A stretch of 64,000 bases of DNA from the IMG/VR virus record IMGVR_UViG_3300048924_000605, positions 1 through 64,000 of that record; one strand, written 5' to 3'. The notes under the pieces are model-generated. The model was not told the DNA's origin and made no database searches. It worked only from the letters and a program-made list of their open reading frames with translations. Within the stretch, counting starts at the first letter, position 1; each line of letters starts with the position of its first letter. Shown in pieces: positions 23,902 through 32,680 of this stretch. Origin of the DNA: a virus. Made by a program: the position numbers and the translations under genes.

Positions 23902-25601
23902 GCCGGAGGGGGGCCGTCGTCTTGATCAGGGTCGCGCACGGCACGCAACACGACAGCCGCATCGGCGGCTCCGTCGCTGTCGGTGTGGTGCTCGATTTCG
24001 GTTTCGTCACTGTCGGCGCGCGACAGCGCCATGAAGCTGATCCGCTTGACGTCGCGCGGCCGAATCTCTGCGCCCAGCGCCGCGTTGAACGTGATCCGGT
24101 CCACGGCCTCGTCAAGGCTGACCGCGGCGGTGATGCGGCGATGGAAGGCGCGGCCGTCGCTCAACTCGATGCGTAGGTCGCGGCGGCCGGGCCGCAGCCC
24201 GCCGAACCGGGCCAAGCCTACGTTGGCCACGTCCGCCGCCGTCGCGGTGCCGGCGACGGTGGCCAGCAAGGCCAGGTCGTCGGCGTGGGTCGGCCGCCAC
24301 ACGGCGCGTTGGCGGCCGCGCAGGGCGTAGAGCCAGGACCGGACCCGCGCGCGCTCGGCCCGTCCGTGCATGCGCCAGCGGTGCGATTGGGTCACGGCCG
24401 CCCAATCGGCCGGGTCCAGCACGAATGGGGCGCCGAACTCGTTGTCCAGGGACAGCAAGGCGCGCTGCCAGCCCGCCGACAGCGATTCCGACTCGTCCGG
24501 ACGATCGGCCAGGACGGGATGTCCGCGGTAGACCGGCGCATCGATCAGCACCGGCCAGTCGCAGGGCTCGACCAAGTCGAAACGCACCGCGATCGATGCC
24601 GCCTGATCGGTCAGGCGCGTGACCTTCGGCGCCTCGGCGAGGCGGGCGGTCCGGACAGGGTACAAGCGAGCGCCGCGCGACCATGCCCGCGTCGTTGGGT
24701 GCCGCAGCACAATGCGGTCGGTGCCGATGGACTCGATCTCGGCGACCTCGGTCTCGAACGCGGTGGCGCCGCGTAGCAGCACCAGGCCGCCCGGTCGGAA
24801 ATCCCGATAGTTCGGATCGCAGCTCAGAACGCGAACCCCGAGTGCATGCTCGGCGCCCAGCCATTGCCCGTCCGGCCATACCGGCAGCGCCCAGGTCCGC
24901 CCGCCCCAGCCGAATACGGCCAGATCCAGCAGCACCCGCTCGCGGCCGTCCACGATCAGCGTCGCTTCGAACGACCGCCTCGGCGTCGAGCGCAAGCCAC
25001 GCCGCTGCTCGACCTGCAACGGGCTGGTCAGTATGTCGGTCCGCCAAGCCAGCCGCTCCAGCACACCGCGCGACCAATCCGGCACGAAGGCGAAAGCGAC
25101 GATGCGCTGGCCGGTGATGACGACCGGCAGTTCGGGGAAGCCGTCGAACCGGAACGCCAGGGTGGCGCCGATCACCGGCGGGCCATCGGTTCCCACGGCG
25201 ACCTGCCACGTCCGCTCCGACAGCGGTGCGAACGGCAGCGGCGGCACGCCGGGAGCGGTCAGGACGATGCCCTCGCCGCCCGACAGCGTCGCCTCGGTCA
25301 ACGTCAGCGCCCGGCTGCGGAACGCATTCCACACGCGCACCGCGCGTCGCTGCACGCTGCTGACGTTGCCCAGGTTCAGCGTCCGCGGCTCGGCATGGAT
25401 GCGGTCGAAGAAATCGTCGCCGAACAGCGGTTGGAGGGCGCCGCGGCGCTGATCGCCGACATACTCCGGCGCCGCGACCGTGCGCTGGCCGTAGTCCGGC
25501 TCCGATCCAAGCGCACCGCTCGCGCGGCCGTCCCAGAACGGGGAAGATCGGAAATAGTCGCCTTGACCGCTGAAGGTCAGCGGCCACAGGCCATGCCACA
25601 T
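23898..25601 (-). CDS. Large tail protein
   Basis: A 567-residue protein starting MWHGLWPLTFSGQGDYFRS; the start is chosen because the upstream gene ends 15 bases before it, although the Shine-Dalgarno is weak. The sequence is beta-rich with repeated short domains and a C-terminal acidic tail (DSDETEIEHHTDSDGAADA). It belongs by position to the distal tail proteins between tape measure and tip, but I cannot name a subfamily. Codon use and overlap patterns match the neighbouring tail genes. Confidence 0.65.
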   Translation of the reverse strand: MWHGLWPLTFSGQGDYFRSSPFWDGRASGALGSEPDYGQRTVAAPEYVGDQRRGALQPLFGDDFFDRIHAEPRTLNLGNVSSVQRRAVRVWNAFRSRALTLTEATLSGGEGIVLTAPGVPPLPFAPLSERTWQVAVGTDGPPVIGATLAFRFDGFPELPVVITGQRIVAFAFVPDWSRGVLERLAWRTDILTSPLQVEQRRGLRSTPRRSFEATLIVDGRERVLLDLAVFGWGGRTWALPVWPDGQWLGAEHALGVRVLSCDPNYRDFRPGGLVLLRGATAFETEVAEIESIGTDRIVLRHPTTRAWSRGARLYPVRTARLAEAPKVTRLTDQAASIAVRFDLVEPCDWPVLIDAPVYRGHPVLADRPDESESLSAGWQRALLSLDNEFGAPFVLDPADWAAVTQSHRWRMHGRAERARVRSWLYALRGRQRAVWRPTHADDLALLATVAGTATAADVANVGLARFGGLRPGRRDLRIELSDGRAFHRRITAAVSLDEAVDRITFNAALGAEIRPRDVKRISFMALSRADSDETEIEHHTDSDGAADAAVVLRAVRDPDQDDGPPPA

Positions 25602-25615
25602 GCAATGTCCGCTCG

Positions 25616-26551
25616 TTACTCGGTAATGCGATAGGCATAACCGTAGACGCCGCTGTTGGGCGTGCCCACGGGGCCGTTCTTGCGATGAACGGGGAACACT
25701 TTCCACCGATCGCTACCCAGCACCAGTTCCTCGCCGGGGGCGTAGCTGTCCAGGCGGATGAAGCGCAGGTCGGGCGGGTGGCCGATGTCGGTGTTCAGAT
25801 CGCCACCGCGCGGAACCGCGCACCACAGCGGCTGGCCGGGCGCGCGGCCGGTCAAGGCGCTGTGCCCGACCTCTTTCAGCAGATTGATCGGCGCGCCTCG
25901 GCGACGCCAGCCACAGTACAGCGCGCGCGTATCGCCGCCGGCGTCCGAGACCCCATGCCAGCGCGGCGCGACGCCATCGAAATCGGCACGCACGCGCGTC
26001 GTCGCCGACATGTAGTTCGCCCAATAATCATCGAATGCCACGGCATGACGAACATCGTCCGGACTGTTGATGTAGTTGGGATCGTAGTACCACTGGCTGC
26101 CATAGACGTACTGGCCCGTGTTCACCGCGCCTGCGGTCACCAGCTTTCCCGTGCCGAAGTGCTTGAACGTGCCGGCCTGAGTTTCCAGCACGATGTGCAG
26201 GTACGGCTGCGGCACCGTTCGACTGAAGAAGTGAACCGCGCTGTACGGTCCTTGGACGTAGTTCGCCCAGACCTGCGCGCTGGCGTCGGCCTGGAGATCG
26301 GGGTTGGCGTTCGCCGCGTAGCCCGTGTGCCCGAACGCGCCCACGAACGGCGGCGGCCGAGAACTATCGCCACCGCTCAGTTCGGTCAGAAACGTCGCAT
26401 ACAGAGAACCCGCATGCACGCTCAGCGCTTTGCCGACCCGAACGGTTCGGTCGCGCCAGCCGTCCACCGCCCAGCCGTTGCCTTGGGCGAACACTCGCAG
26501 CTTTTCGAGTAGTTCGTTGGGGTCGTTCGCCGCGGACGTCGCGTAGGCCAT
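25616..26551 (-). CDS. Distal tail structural protein
   Basis: A 311-residue protein starting MAYATSAANDPNELLEKLRV, whose ATG overlaps the upstream gene's stop (ATGA). It is rich in aromatic residues and glycine (YVYGSQWYYDPNYINSP), as in beta-structured tail and adhesin domains. Similarity to the following upstream gene product in opening residues ('..DVASDYYDFLNRLE' vs '..AANDPNELLEKLR') suggests the two are related tail proteins. Confidence 0.6.
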   Translation of the reverse strand: MAYATSAANDPNELLEKLRVFAQGNGWAVDGWRDRTVRVGKALSVHAGSLYATFLTELSGGDSSRPPPFVGAFGHTGYAANANPDLQADASAQVWANYVQGPYSAVHFFSRTVPQPYLHIVLETQAGTFKHFGTGKLVTAGAVNTGQYVYGSQWYYDPNYINSPDDVRHAVAFDDYWANYMSATTRVRADFDGVAPRWHGVSDAGGDTRALYCGWRRRGAPINLLKEVGHSALTGRAPGQPLWCAVPRGGDLNTDIGHPPDLRFIRLDSYAPGEELVLGSDRWKVFPVHRKNGPVGTPNSGVYGYAYRITE

Positions 26552-28128
26552 CAGTCGAGCTTCAAAGCGAAGTAGTTGTCGGGGGAGATGCGGAAGGCGT
26601 TCTGGAATGTCATCCAGACCGCACCGTCGTGGTCGATCAGGGACTCGGAGGCGGTACTGAAGCCCGTCGTCCATCCACAACCATCGAACTCGCCCAGCGT
26701 GTGCCGCGGCGACGTGTTGCCCAGGATGAGTGGCAGCACCGGCGAGGTGCCGTCCAGGTTCTCGCGGAGATTGGCCCGATCGCCCCAGGTCGACATCGCG
26801 CTCGGATACACCTTGCCGGACGTCTCGGTGTCGCCGTTATCGCTTGATCCGGACGCGAATCGATTGGCATGCACCCGCCAGACGTTATCTGGATAGTTCA
26901 CAGCTAGCCCGTAGCGCCCAGGATCGAAGAAGCAGCGGAAGTTGGCGTCGGTCGCGTCCGGTGTCAGTGTTTCCGACGACCCGCATGCGCCGATCGCGAG
27001 CGGGTACTCGTGGATCGACGGCGGCTCGTAGGCGTTGATGAAGCCCAGGTAAGCGCTCAGGTACACCGTGCCCACGCGCGCCACGATCACCACGCGCTGG
27101 CCATTGATCGCCAGCCAGTAGGCGAAGGGACCGTTGCGCAGCGGCAGTCCGCGCGCACCGCTCGCGTTCGTCTGCGTCCGTACGCTACGCAGCGGGTTGT
27201 ACGACCGGAACCCATACCAATTCAGGTTGTAGGCCGCGCGCGCGGCGTCCTCGTACAACTCGGCGCCGACGAAGATTGCTTTCCGCCCATCCAGGCCCGG
27301 CGCCTGCACGATCCACTGCGCCCGGTCTTCGAGCTCGAAGTCGGCGTTGAGATCGGTGTGGATACTGACATCGTTCACGTCGAGCGGATCGGCGCCGGCC
27401 GTGGCGGTGATCAGCACGCGCCAGAAGCGTCCGGCGGCAGGCGCGCCACTGATCGGGTAGGTGCGGCGCATGCGCGCGGTCGGCCAGACCTGGCCGGCCC
27501 ACGCCTGCACCCGCGTCCAGACCGAACCGTCGTCCGAGCGTTGCAGTTCGAAGGCGGCCGGCCCGCGCGCGCCGCTATCGCCGATGCCGAGCGTGATCGC
27601 CTTGATCGAAGTGGGGCCGATCATCTCGACGCTGGCGTGCGCCGGCAGATCGGCGACCGGCCGGCTGCTCCAGGTGTCCGTGCGGTTGTCGAAGACCGAA
27701 GCCGGATTGGTCAGGTTCGTTGTGCGGAAGCCTGCATTGCGGCAGCCGTAGCGGCGAACCAGCGTCCAGGCCGGCGAGGTGTTGAGGGCGAAGCGGTCGC
27801 CGGCCACGAACGGAATCGATCCGGAATTGATGCGAAACCGCACCCGATCGGACTCGAAGGGCTGCCCCACCCGGGCGATGCCCAGATCGCCCGCAAGCGC
27901 GCCGACCACCTGGAACCGATCCGCATCGAGCGCCGTAAGGGTGAAGCCCTCGGCGACGCTGGCACCGCCGCCGCGGTACCCGCCAGCAGCGCCGTCCGGT
28001 CCGGTCAGCGTGCCGTTGCCCGCACCCGCATACAGCAAGCCCCAGGCGTGGCCCTCGGTACAGAGCGCGGATTCCAGGCGGTTGAGGAAATCGTAGTAGT
28101 CGGATGCGACGTCGGCTCGTACGGTCAT
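26551..28128 (-). CDS. Large distal tail protein with discoidin-like region
   Basis: A 525-residue protein starting MTVRADVASDYYDFLNRLES. The middle part (SVFDNRTDTWSSRP, AHASVEMIGPTSIKAITLGI, FELQRSDDGSVWTRV, GRFWRVLITA) has the pattern of F5/8-type C (discoidin-like) carbohydrate-binding domains, which would suit receptor recognition. That domain call is by eye. No strong Shine-Dalgarno is seen before the ATG. Confidence 0.6.
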   Translation of the reverse strand: MTVRADVASDYYDFLNRLESALCTEGHAWGLLYAGAGNGTLTGPDGAAGGYRGGGASVAEGFTLTALDADRFQVVGALAGDLGIARVGQPFESDRVRFRINSGSIPFVAGDRFALNTSPAWTLVRRYGCRNAGFRTTNLTNPASVFDNRTDTWSSRPVADLPAHASVEMIGPTSIKAITLGIGDSGARGPAAFELQRSDDGSVWTRVQAWAGQVWPTARMRRTYPISGAPAAGRFWRVLITATAGADPLDVNDVSIHTDLNADFELEDRAQWIVQAPGLDGRKAIFVGAELYEDAARAAYNLNWYGFRSYNPLRSVRTQTNASGARGLPLRNGPFAYWLAINGQRVVIVARVGTVYLSAYLGFINAYEPPSIHEYPLAIGACGSSETLTPDATDANFRCFFDPGRYGLAVNYPDNVWRVHANRFASGSSDNGDTETSGKVYPSAMSTWGDRANLRENLDGTSPVLPLILGNTSPRHTLGEFDGCGWTTGFSTASESLIDHDGAVWMTFQNAFRISPDNYFALKLD

Positions 28129-28189
28129 AACGAATAAAAGCAAGAACCCCCGGCTTGGCCGGGCGTCCGAGAGATTAATGACTTGGACT

Positions 28190-28918
28190 CTACGCGGATG
28201 TTTCGTCGCGCTTCGCTGCTGCTCGTGTGGCACGTTTGGCGGATGTAATCGCCACCACCGGATCAGAACTTGCCGGCGGATATCGCTCGTCGAACTTCTC
28301 TGTGAGCCAGTGAGCATGTCTCAAGCTATCGGACAACCACAACGATGCGGGCGTAGCAAACCACATAACGATCTGAAATAGGACAATGGCCACCTGCATA
28401 TCTTGGGAGAAGTGAATCCAGCGATGACCGATTAGCGCGATCCAGGGGGCGAACAGCAGTACGAAAGAACCAATCCCCAGGATATTCGCCCGCGCCTCAA
28501 ACGAAAGTGGACCCGATGCATCCCAAGGAACGATCCGACCCTCACGGTAGCGAACGTAGCGACGTGCTCGTTTGAAACTATTGATGAAGGCCAACGGGTC
28601 GTCCCGCTCTCGTGCGATCTTCAAAACCCGCGGGTGAAGAATGAAGCCGAAGGCGGTCGCGGAAGACATCTGGTCGCCGAGAGCCTCCTTCTCGACCTTC
28701 TTATACAGCCTGGCCGTTGCTTGAAGATTTAGTCGCATTCGTCCCGAACGGTAGCGAAGCCAAGCAAAGATCGCCGCTACTGGCGCGATGATGATGAGTG
28801 CGACGGGCAGGAGTTCCGGAACTTTCTGGATCAGCGATGTCAGCAGCGGATTCATAAATTGGGCCCGAAGGAGTGAGGCGCCCATCCCAGCAAAGTTCCA
28901 TCTCACGGGCTGAGACAC
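28190..28918 (-). CDS. Polytopic membrane protein in the tail module
   Basis: About 242 residues from a GTG at 28918 (GGGAG six bases upstream); ATGs at 28885 and 28855 are alternatives without good sites. Hydrophobic segments are PVALIIIAPVAAIFAWL, ILGIGSFVLLFAPWIALIG and MQVAIVLFQIVMWFATPASL, with a basic C-terminus. Tail virions contain no such protein, so this is likely a cargo gene, for example altering the lysogen membrane or excluding other phages (inference). It lies between tape measure and distal tail genes, on their strand. Confidence 0.65.
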   Translation of the reverse strand: MSQPVRWNFAGMGASLLRAQFMNPLLTSLIQKVPELLPVALIIIAPVAAIFAWLRYRSGRMRLNLQATARLYKKVEKEALGDQMSSATAFGFILHPRVLKIARERDDPLAFINSFKRARRYVRYREGRIVPWDASGPLSFEARANILGIGSFVLLFAPWIALIGHRWIHFSQDMQVAIVLFQIVMWFATPASLWLSDSLRHAHWLTEKFDERYPPASSDPVVAITSAKRATRAAAKRDETSA

Positions 28919-28987
28919 CGGCGGCTCCCAAGCAGCTGGTGCTTTTTCTGGACGCCAACATAAAAGCGCGCCGGTTTACGGCGTTCG

Positions 28988-31900
28988 TTATCCAAGATCC
29001 TGACGGACCGTAGGGGCGTTGGCCCGAATCGTAGACAAAATTATCTGCCGGCCCGCCTGAGTGCCCATTACGTTCACGATCTCGCGCGGGTCCAGATACA
29101 GGACATTGGTGATCTGCGAAGAGCGCGGTTCGGGCGCACGGGCGGCGGACCGCTCTGAGACCGGCCGACGCGCGACGGTGGGCGCGGTCGGAGCCGGTGA
29201 TACGAAGCCCCCACTCGCATACCCACGCAGTCCATCCAATGCGGCCATGCCGACGCGGTTGAACCGCTCCAAGAACGATCGCGCGCCCGGCTGACGCACG
29301 ACCTCCCGGCGATTGACGAACTCGCCGCGGTGGACGATGCCGGCAGGGGCGTACTTCGGGCCGATCCCGGTAAAGCCGCCCGTCGCGAAGAACCCGCTCG
29401 CGCCCTTAGTCGCGTTGGCGGCCGCCAACGTGGCCGCGGCGGCCTGCATCGCGGAGGCCGCCTTGAGCACTACGCCGCCGGCCACGCCCAGCGCGACCGA
29501 CGCACCCGTGATCGGGGTGGCGTAGGCGGCGCCGGCCGCTGCCGCTTGGACCGGGTCCGGCTGAGCAAGATCGGGCGTTTTGCCCCCGCCCGCGAACTTG
29601 CCTACGACCGACATCAGCTTGGCCGTCGCGAAGGCAGCCAGTTGCTGCGACGCCAACTGGGCCAAGGACCGAGCCATGTCCTGCACCAATCCCGTCAGCG
29701 CCTGCCGCAGCGTCAACGTTCCGGTGGCCAGTCCTTCCAGCGCATTGCCCAGGCCCGTCTCAAAGCCATTGGTCAGCGTCAACACCAATTCGTTCGACTG
29801 CGTCTTGAGCGCGGTGACCTGTGCTGTCAAATCCTTGACCCGCTCGATCGCTTCGGGCGAGCCGGTCTTGGCGGCCAGCGCGTCCATCTTCGGCAACAGC
29901 TGGTCGACTTCGGCCGCGGTACGACCATGCAGATCCAGCAGCTCACGGCGCGCGTCGATCTCGGTCAACAGACCCGCTTGCTGGCGGGTCTGGATCGACT
30001 GCTCCTGGCGCGTCTGATCACCAAACACCCGATCGACTTGCGCCTGCAGATCGTCCAGCTGAGCGCGGGCCACCTCGGTGTCGATACTGAGGTTCAGCTT
30101 CAGCCAGTCGCCCGTCCGCCCGCGTTGCAGCAGTTCGGCCAGCGAATCGCGATGCTCCAGCAGCAGTTCACGTTGCCGGGCCGCTGCGTTGTCGCCTCGG
30201 TTACGCAGCAGATTGGCTTCGGCCTCAGCGACGGTCTGATTGAGCTCGTCGTCGGTCTTTCGTTCCTTCTTCTCCTCGCGCTTTGCCGCCGTCTGCTCTT
30301 GTTTAGCGAGTCGTTCGGCCGCTTTCTGCGCCCGATCGGCTTCTCGCCGGGCCTTCGCTTGAGCGCGGTCCTCCGTGGTCGCCGCTTTCGCGGCCTCTCG
30401 CTCACGGACCTGCTCATCGATCAGCTTGCGAGTTGCCTCGGTGAGCTGAGTCGCATCCTTGACCCCGGCCGCCTTGGCGGCCTGATACTCCAACGCGGCA
30501 CGGAGGCCCTTCTCCCGCTCGATTCGCTCAACCTTGAGTTTCTCGTTCTGATCCGTCAGGGATTTGGCGAAGTCGGCAGCATCCTTGCTGGCCTGCTGCG
30601 TGGTGCGCCCGCCGGTCGCCTGAGCGCTTCGAAGTTCCGCCAGGGATTGCTGTACCGACTTGAACTCTGATTTGGTACGACCGAGTTGGGACTGGACACG
30701 CTGCAGCTCGGCGTCAAGGTCTTCGCCCATCAACCAACGACCGGCGCTCTGACCGGCGTTGATATGGAATCCGCCGCCGCCGCGCTGAAGGCCTTGAAGA
30801 TCCTCAAGCTCTTCTTGCAGCTGATCGCGCTGGGCAATCAGGCGCTTGCCGGCGTCGACACCCGAATCGATATCCTGCTGCTTGCGAAATTGCTGGGCGG
30901 CCTTGATCGTGGCCTCGAACTCCAGTTTCGCAGCTTTGGCGTTCGCACTCGCGTTTGCAAAGGCACTGGCTAGGAGCGTAATGCCGGTGATGGCAAGGCC
31001 GAGGGGACCGCCCATCAGGGACAGCACCGACGAGAGCGCTCGAATCGCGACAGCCTTCGCGCCGACCGCCGCAGTCGCGGCTTGGGTCGCCGCAGCGGTA
31101 CGGGCCTGCGCGGCCGCCAACGCGGCCTCGGCCGCGGTCGCTCGCGCACTGCTCGCCCCGCCGAGCGCCAGCGCGCGGGCACGGCTGAGCTCTGCCTGGG
31201 CGGCGGCTTCGGCGGCTCGGGCTTGCGCCAGTTCCTCCTGCGCCAGCCGGCGGGTTTCGCGCATGCTTTGGACCTTGGCGGCACCTGCCAGGGTCAGCGT
31301 CGAAAGAAGCCGGCCCAACGCAGCGACGGCAACCACGCCTACGGCGCTCGCCAGACCGTCGAAGTTTTGCGACAACCCCTGGATCGCCTGAGCTACCGTC
31401 GAGGATACGCCGCTGGCTCGATCCTGCTGACCGATGAAGCGGGTGAATGCATTGTCCAGTTGCGTCAAGCTGCGCTCGATCGTCAGCGGCAGTTGGCCGA
31501 ACTCGGATGCGATCTTCTTGGCCTGCTCCCCTGAGAACGCCTTACGCAGCTGCTCGCTGGTGAGCTTGCCTTCCTCTGCCAGCTTACGCAGTTGGCCGAC
31601 CGTAACGCCCATGCTGTCGGCCAACGCCTTCATCAGGCGCGGTGCGGCGTCGTTGACGGAGTTGAACTCGTCGCCCCGCAGCGTGCCGGAGGCGAACGCT
31701 TGGCTCAGCTGAAGGATGGTCGAGGCCGCTTCAGCGCCGGTCGCACCAGAGACCGCCAGGGCCTTGTTGATGGTCTCGGTCAGGCCCAGTACGTCACGCT
31801 GGGACGTGCCCTGCTCGCGCAGGGCACTGCTCAAGCGCCCAAACAGGGTCGCGGTTGCGTCCAGCGACGTGGACGTGCGCTGCGCGATCGCGAAGACCGC

Positions 31901-32242
31901 GGCTTCGGCCTGGTTGAAGCTGGCCTGCGACGTCGTCGCGAGCTTGATCTTGGCCGATAAGTTTGCGTAGCTGTCGGCGGCCTTGACGAGCCGCCCTACG
32001 ACATCGCCCAGTCCTTGCAATCCAAGGAAAGCAACCAACTGGTTCTTCGTCTGCGACACCTGCGAACTAATCGCCGCTACGCTACCGCGCACCTGATCGA
32101 ACTGCTTCCTGCTCCGAGCGCCAGCTTGTTCGGCATCGGACGCGAAACTTCGAACCCGCGTTCCGGATTGTTGGAGCGCCTGGTTGAGTTGGGCCGCATT
32201 CGCGCGCACCAACAATGTAATTGTGGTGTCGCGATTGGCCAT
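28988..32242 (-). CDS. Tape measure protein
   Basis: A 1084-residue tail length determinant. The N-terminus (TTITLLVRANAAQLNQALQQ) and the tape measure core (QRTSTSLDATATLFGRLSSA, LRGDEFNSVNDAAPRLMKAL, SEFGQLPLTIERSLTQLDNA) match the phage tape measure N-terminal domain. Long coiled coils follow (KARREADRAQKAAERLAKQE), then hydrophobic alanine-rich segments and a glycine-rich C-terminus (FATGGFTGIGPKYAP) typical of the region that contacts membrane or tip. Its length should set a tail of well over 100 nm (inference). Confidence 0.93.
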   Translation of the reverse strand: MANRDTTITLLVRANAAQLNQALQQSGTRVRSFASDAEQAGARSRKQFDQVRGSVAAISSQVSQTKNQLVAFLGLQGLGDVVGRLVKAADSYANLSAKIKLATTSQASFNQAEAAVFAIAQRTSTSLDATATLFGRLSSALREQGTSQRDVLGLTETINKALAVSGATGAEAASTILQLSQAFASGTLRGDEFNSVNDAAPRLMKALADSMGVTVGQLRKLAEEGKLTSEQLRKAFSGEQAKKIASEFGQLPLTIERSLTQLDNAFTRFIGQQDRASGVSSTVAQAIQGLSQNFDGLASAVGVVAVAALGRLLSTLTLAGAAKVQSMRETRRLAQEELAQARAAEAAAQAELSRARALALGGASSARATAAEAALAAAQARTAAATQAATAAVGAKAVAIRALSSVLSLMGGPLGLAITGITLLASAFANASANAKAAKLEFEATIKAAQQFRKQQDIDSGVDAGKRLIAQRDQLQEELEDLQGLQRGGGGFHINAGQSAGRWLMGEDLDAELQRVQSQLGRTKSEFKSVQQSLAELRSAQATGGRTTQQASKDAADFAKSLTDQNEKLKVERIEREKGLRAALEYQAAKAAGVKDATQLTEATRKLIDEQVREREAAKAATTEDRAQAKARREADRAQKAAERLAKQEQTAAKREEKKERKTDDELNQTVAEAEANLLRNRGDNAAARQRELLLEHRDSLAELLQRGRTGDWLKLNLSIDTEVARAQLDDLQAQVDRVFGDQTRQEQSIQTRQQAGLLTEIDARRELLDLHGRTAAEVDQLLPKMDALAAKTGSPEAIERVKDLTAQVTALKTQSNELVLTLTNGFETGLGNALEGLATGTLTLRQALTGLVQDMARSLAQLASQQLAAFATAKLMSVVGKFAGGGKTPDLAQPDPVQAAAAGAAYATPITGASVALGVAGGVVLKAASAMQAAAATLAAANATKGASGFFATGGFTGIGPKYAPAGIVHRGEFVNRREVVRQPGARSFLERFNRVGMAALDGLRGYASGGFVSPAPTAPTVARRPVSERSAARAPEPRSSQITNVLYLDPREIVNVMGTQAGRQIILSTIRANAPTVRQDLG

Positions 32243-32410
32243 TGAGGATTACGCGTTCGCAGCGATGCGCCACCGCGATGACGGCGCCTTTCAATAGTTC
32301 AAGAAGGCGCCGCAAGCGGCAGGGAGATGCCTCCGCCAGTTCGGCGGAGGACTGCCGGACTACCTAGCTAGCAAGGCTAAGTTCGGCGAAGGTATGCAAT
32401 TGCAAGCGGA

Positions 32411-32536
32411 CTATCTGGACAGCACGACAGTACCGGACGCTTTCCCATTCATTTCGGGCACAAACGTCGGGGGCTTGCAGCCAACGCAAGTCAAAACCAG
32501 AAAAACGAGGGTGAGAACCGCTGCGCGAGCTTTCAT
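32411..32536 (-). CDS. Very small lipoprotein (41 aa)
   Basis: A 41-residue protein: MKARAAVLTLVFLVLTCVGC gives a complete signal with lipobox-like CVGC, and only 21 residues remain after the cysteine (KPPTFVPEMN...). GGAGA lies eight bases before the ATG. It sits between the GGDEF gene and the tape measure, next to a strong hairpin. Small lipoproteins of this kind are often entry-exclusion or entericidin-like cargo; the role here is unknown. Confidence 0.6.
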   Translation of the reverse strand: MKARAAVLTLVFLVLTCVGCKPPTFVPEMNGKASGTVVLSR

Positions 32537-32560
32537 CTGGTAGATCTCCATTAGGCGATA

Positions 32561-32595
32561 GCGCGGCGCCTGCCTCCGACGGAGGCATGCCGCGC
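32561..32595 (-). terminator. Strong hairpin after the GGDEF gene
   Basis: An outer stem GCGCGGC/GCCGCGC and inner stem TGCCTCC/GGAGGCA form a 35-nt hairpin between the GGDEF stop and the small lipoprotein. It lacks a U-run on either strand, so it may be a weak terminator or a transcript-stabilising structure. Confidence 0.5.
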
Positions 32596-32680
32596 TTCAA
32601 TGTAGCTCGCCGTCCCTAAGCGCCCACTCGGTGAAAGGAGGCTGGAGATTGACCGAACTCACAGTTCATACGGGCGCAAC

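Noticed and set aside
21421-23925. 834-codon open frame on the plus strand
   Set aside because: It is antisense to three tail genes and the gpL-like gene; its sequence is Arg/Ala/Pro-rich without motifs, a shadow of GC-rich codons.
29268-29277. TCCAAGAACG inside the tape measure gene
   Set aside because: A single half-site of the XRE-type operator in coding sequence without the paired arm; chance match.
32243-32410. Inverted repeats in the gap after the tape measure start
   Set aside because: Short GC-rich stems (for example CCTCCGCC/GGCGGAGG at 32331-32351) lack U-runs or repeats elsewhere and give no clear function.
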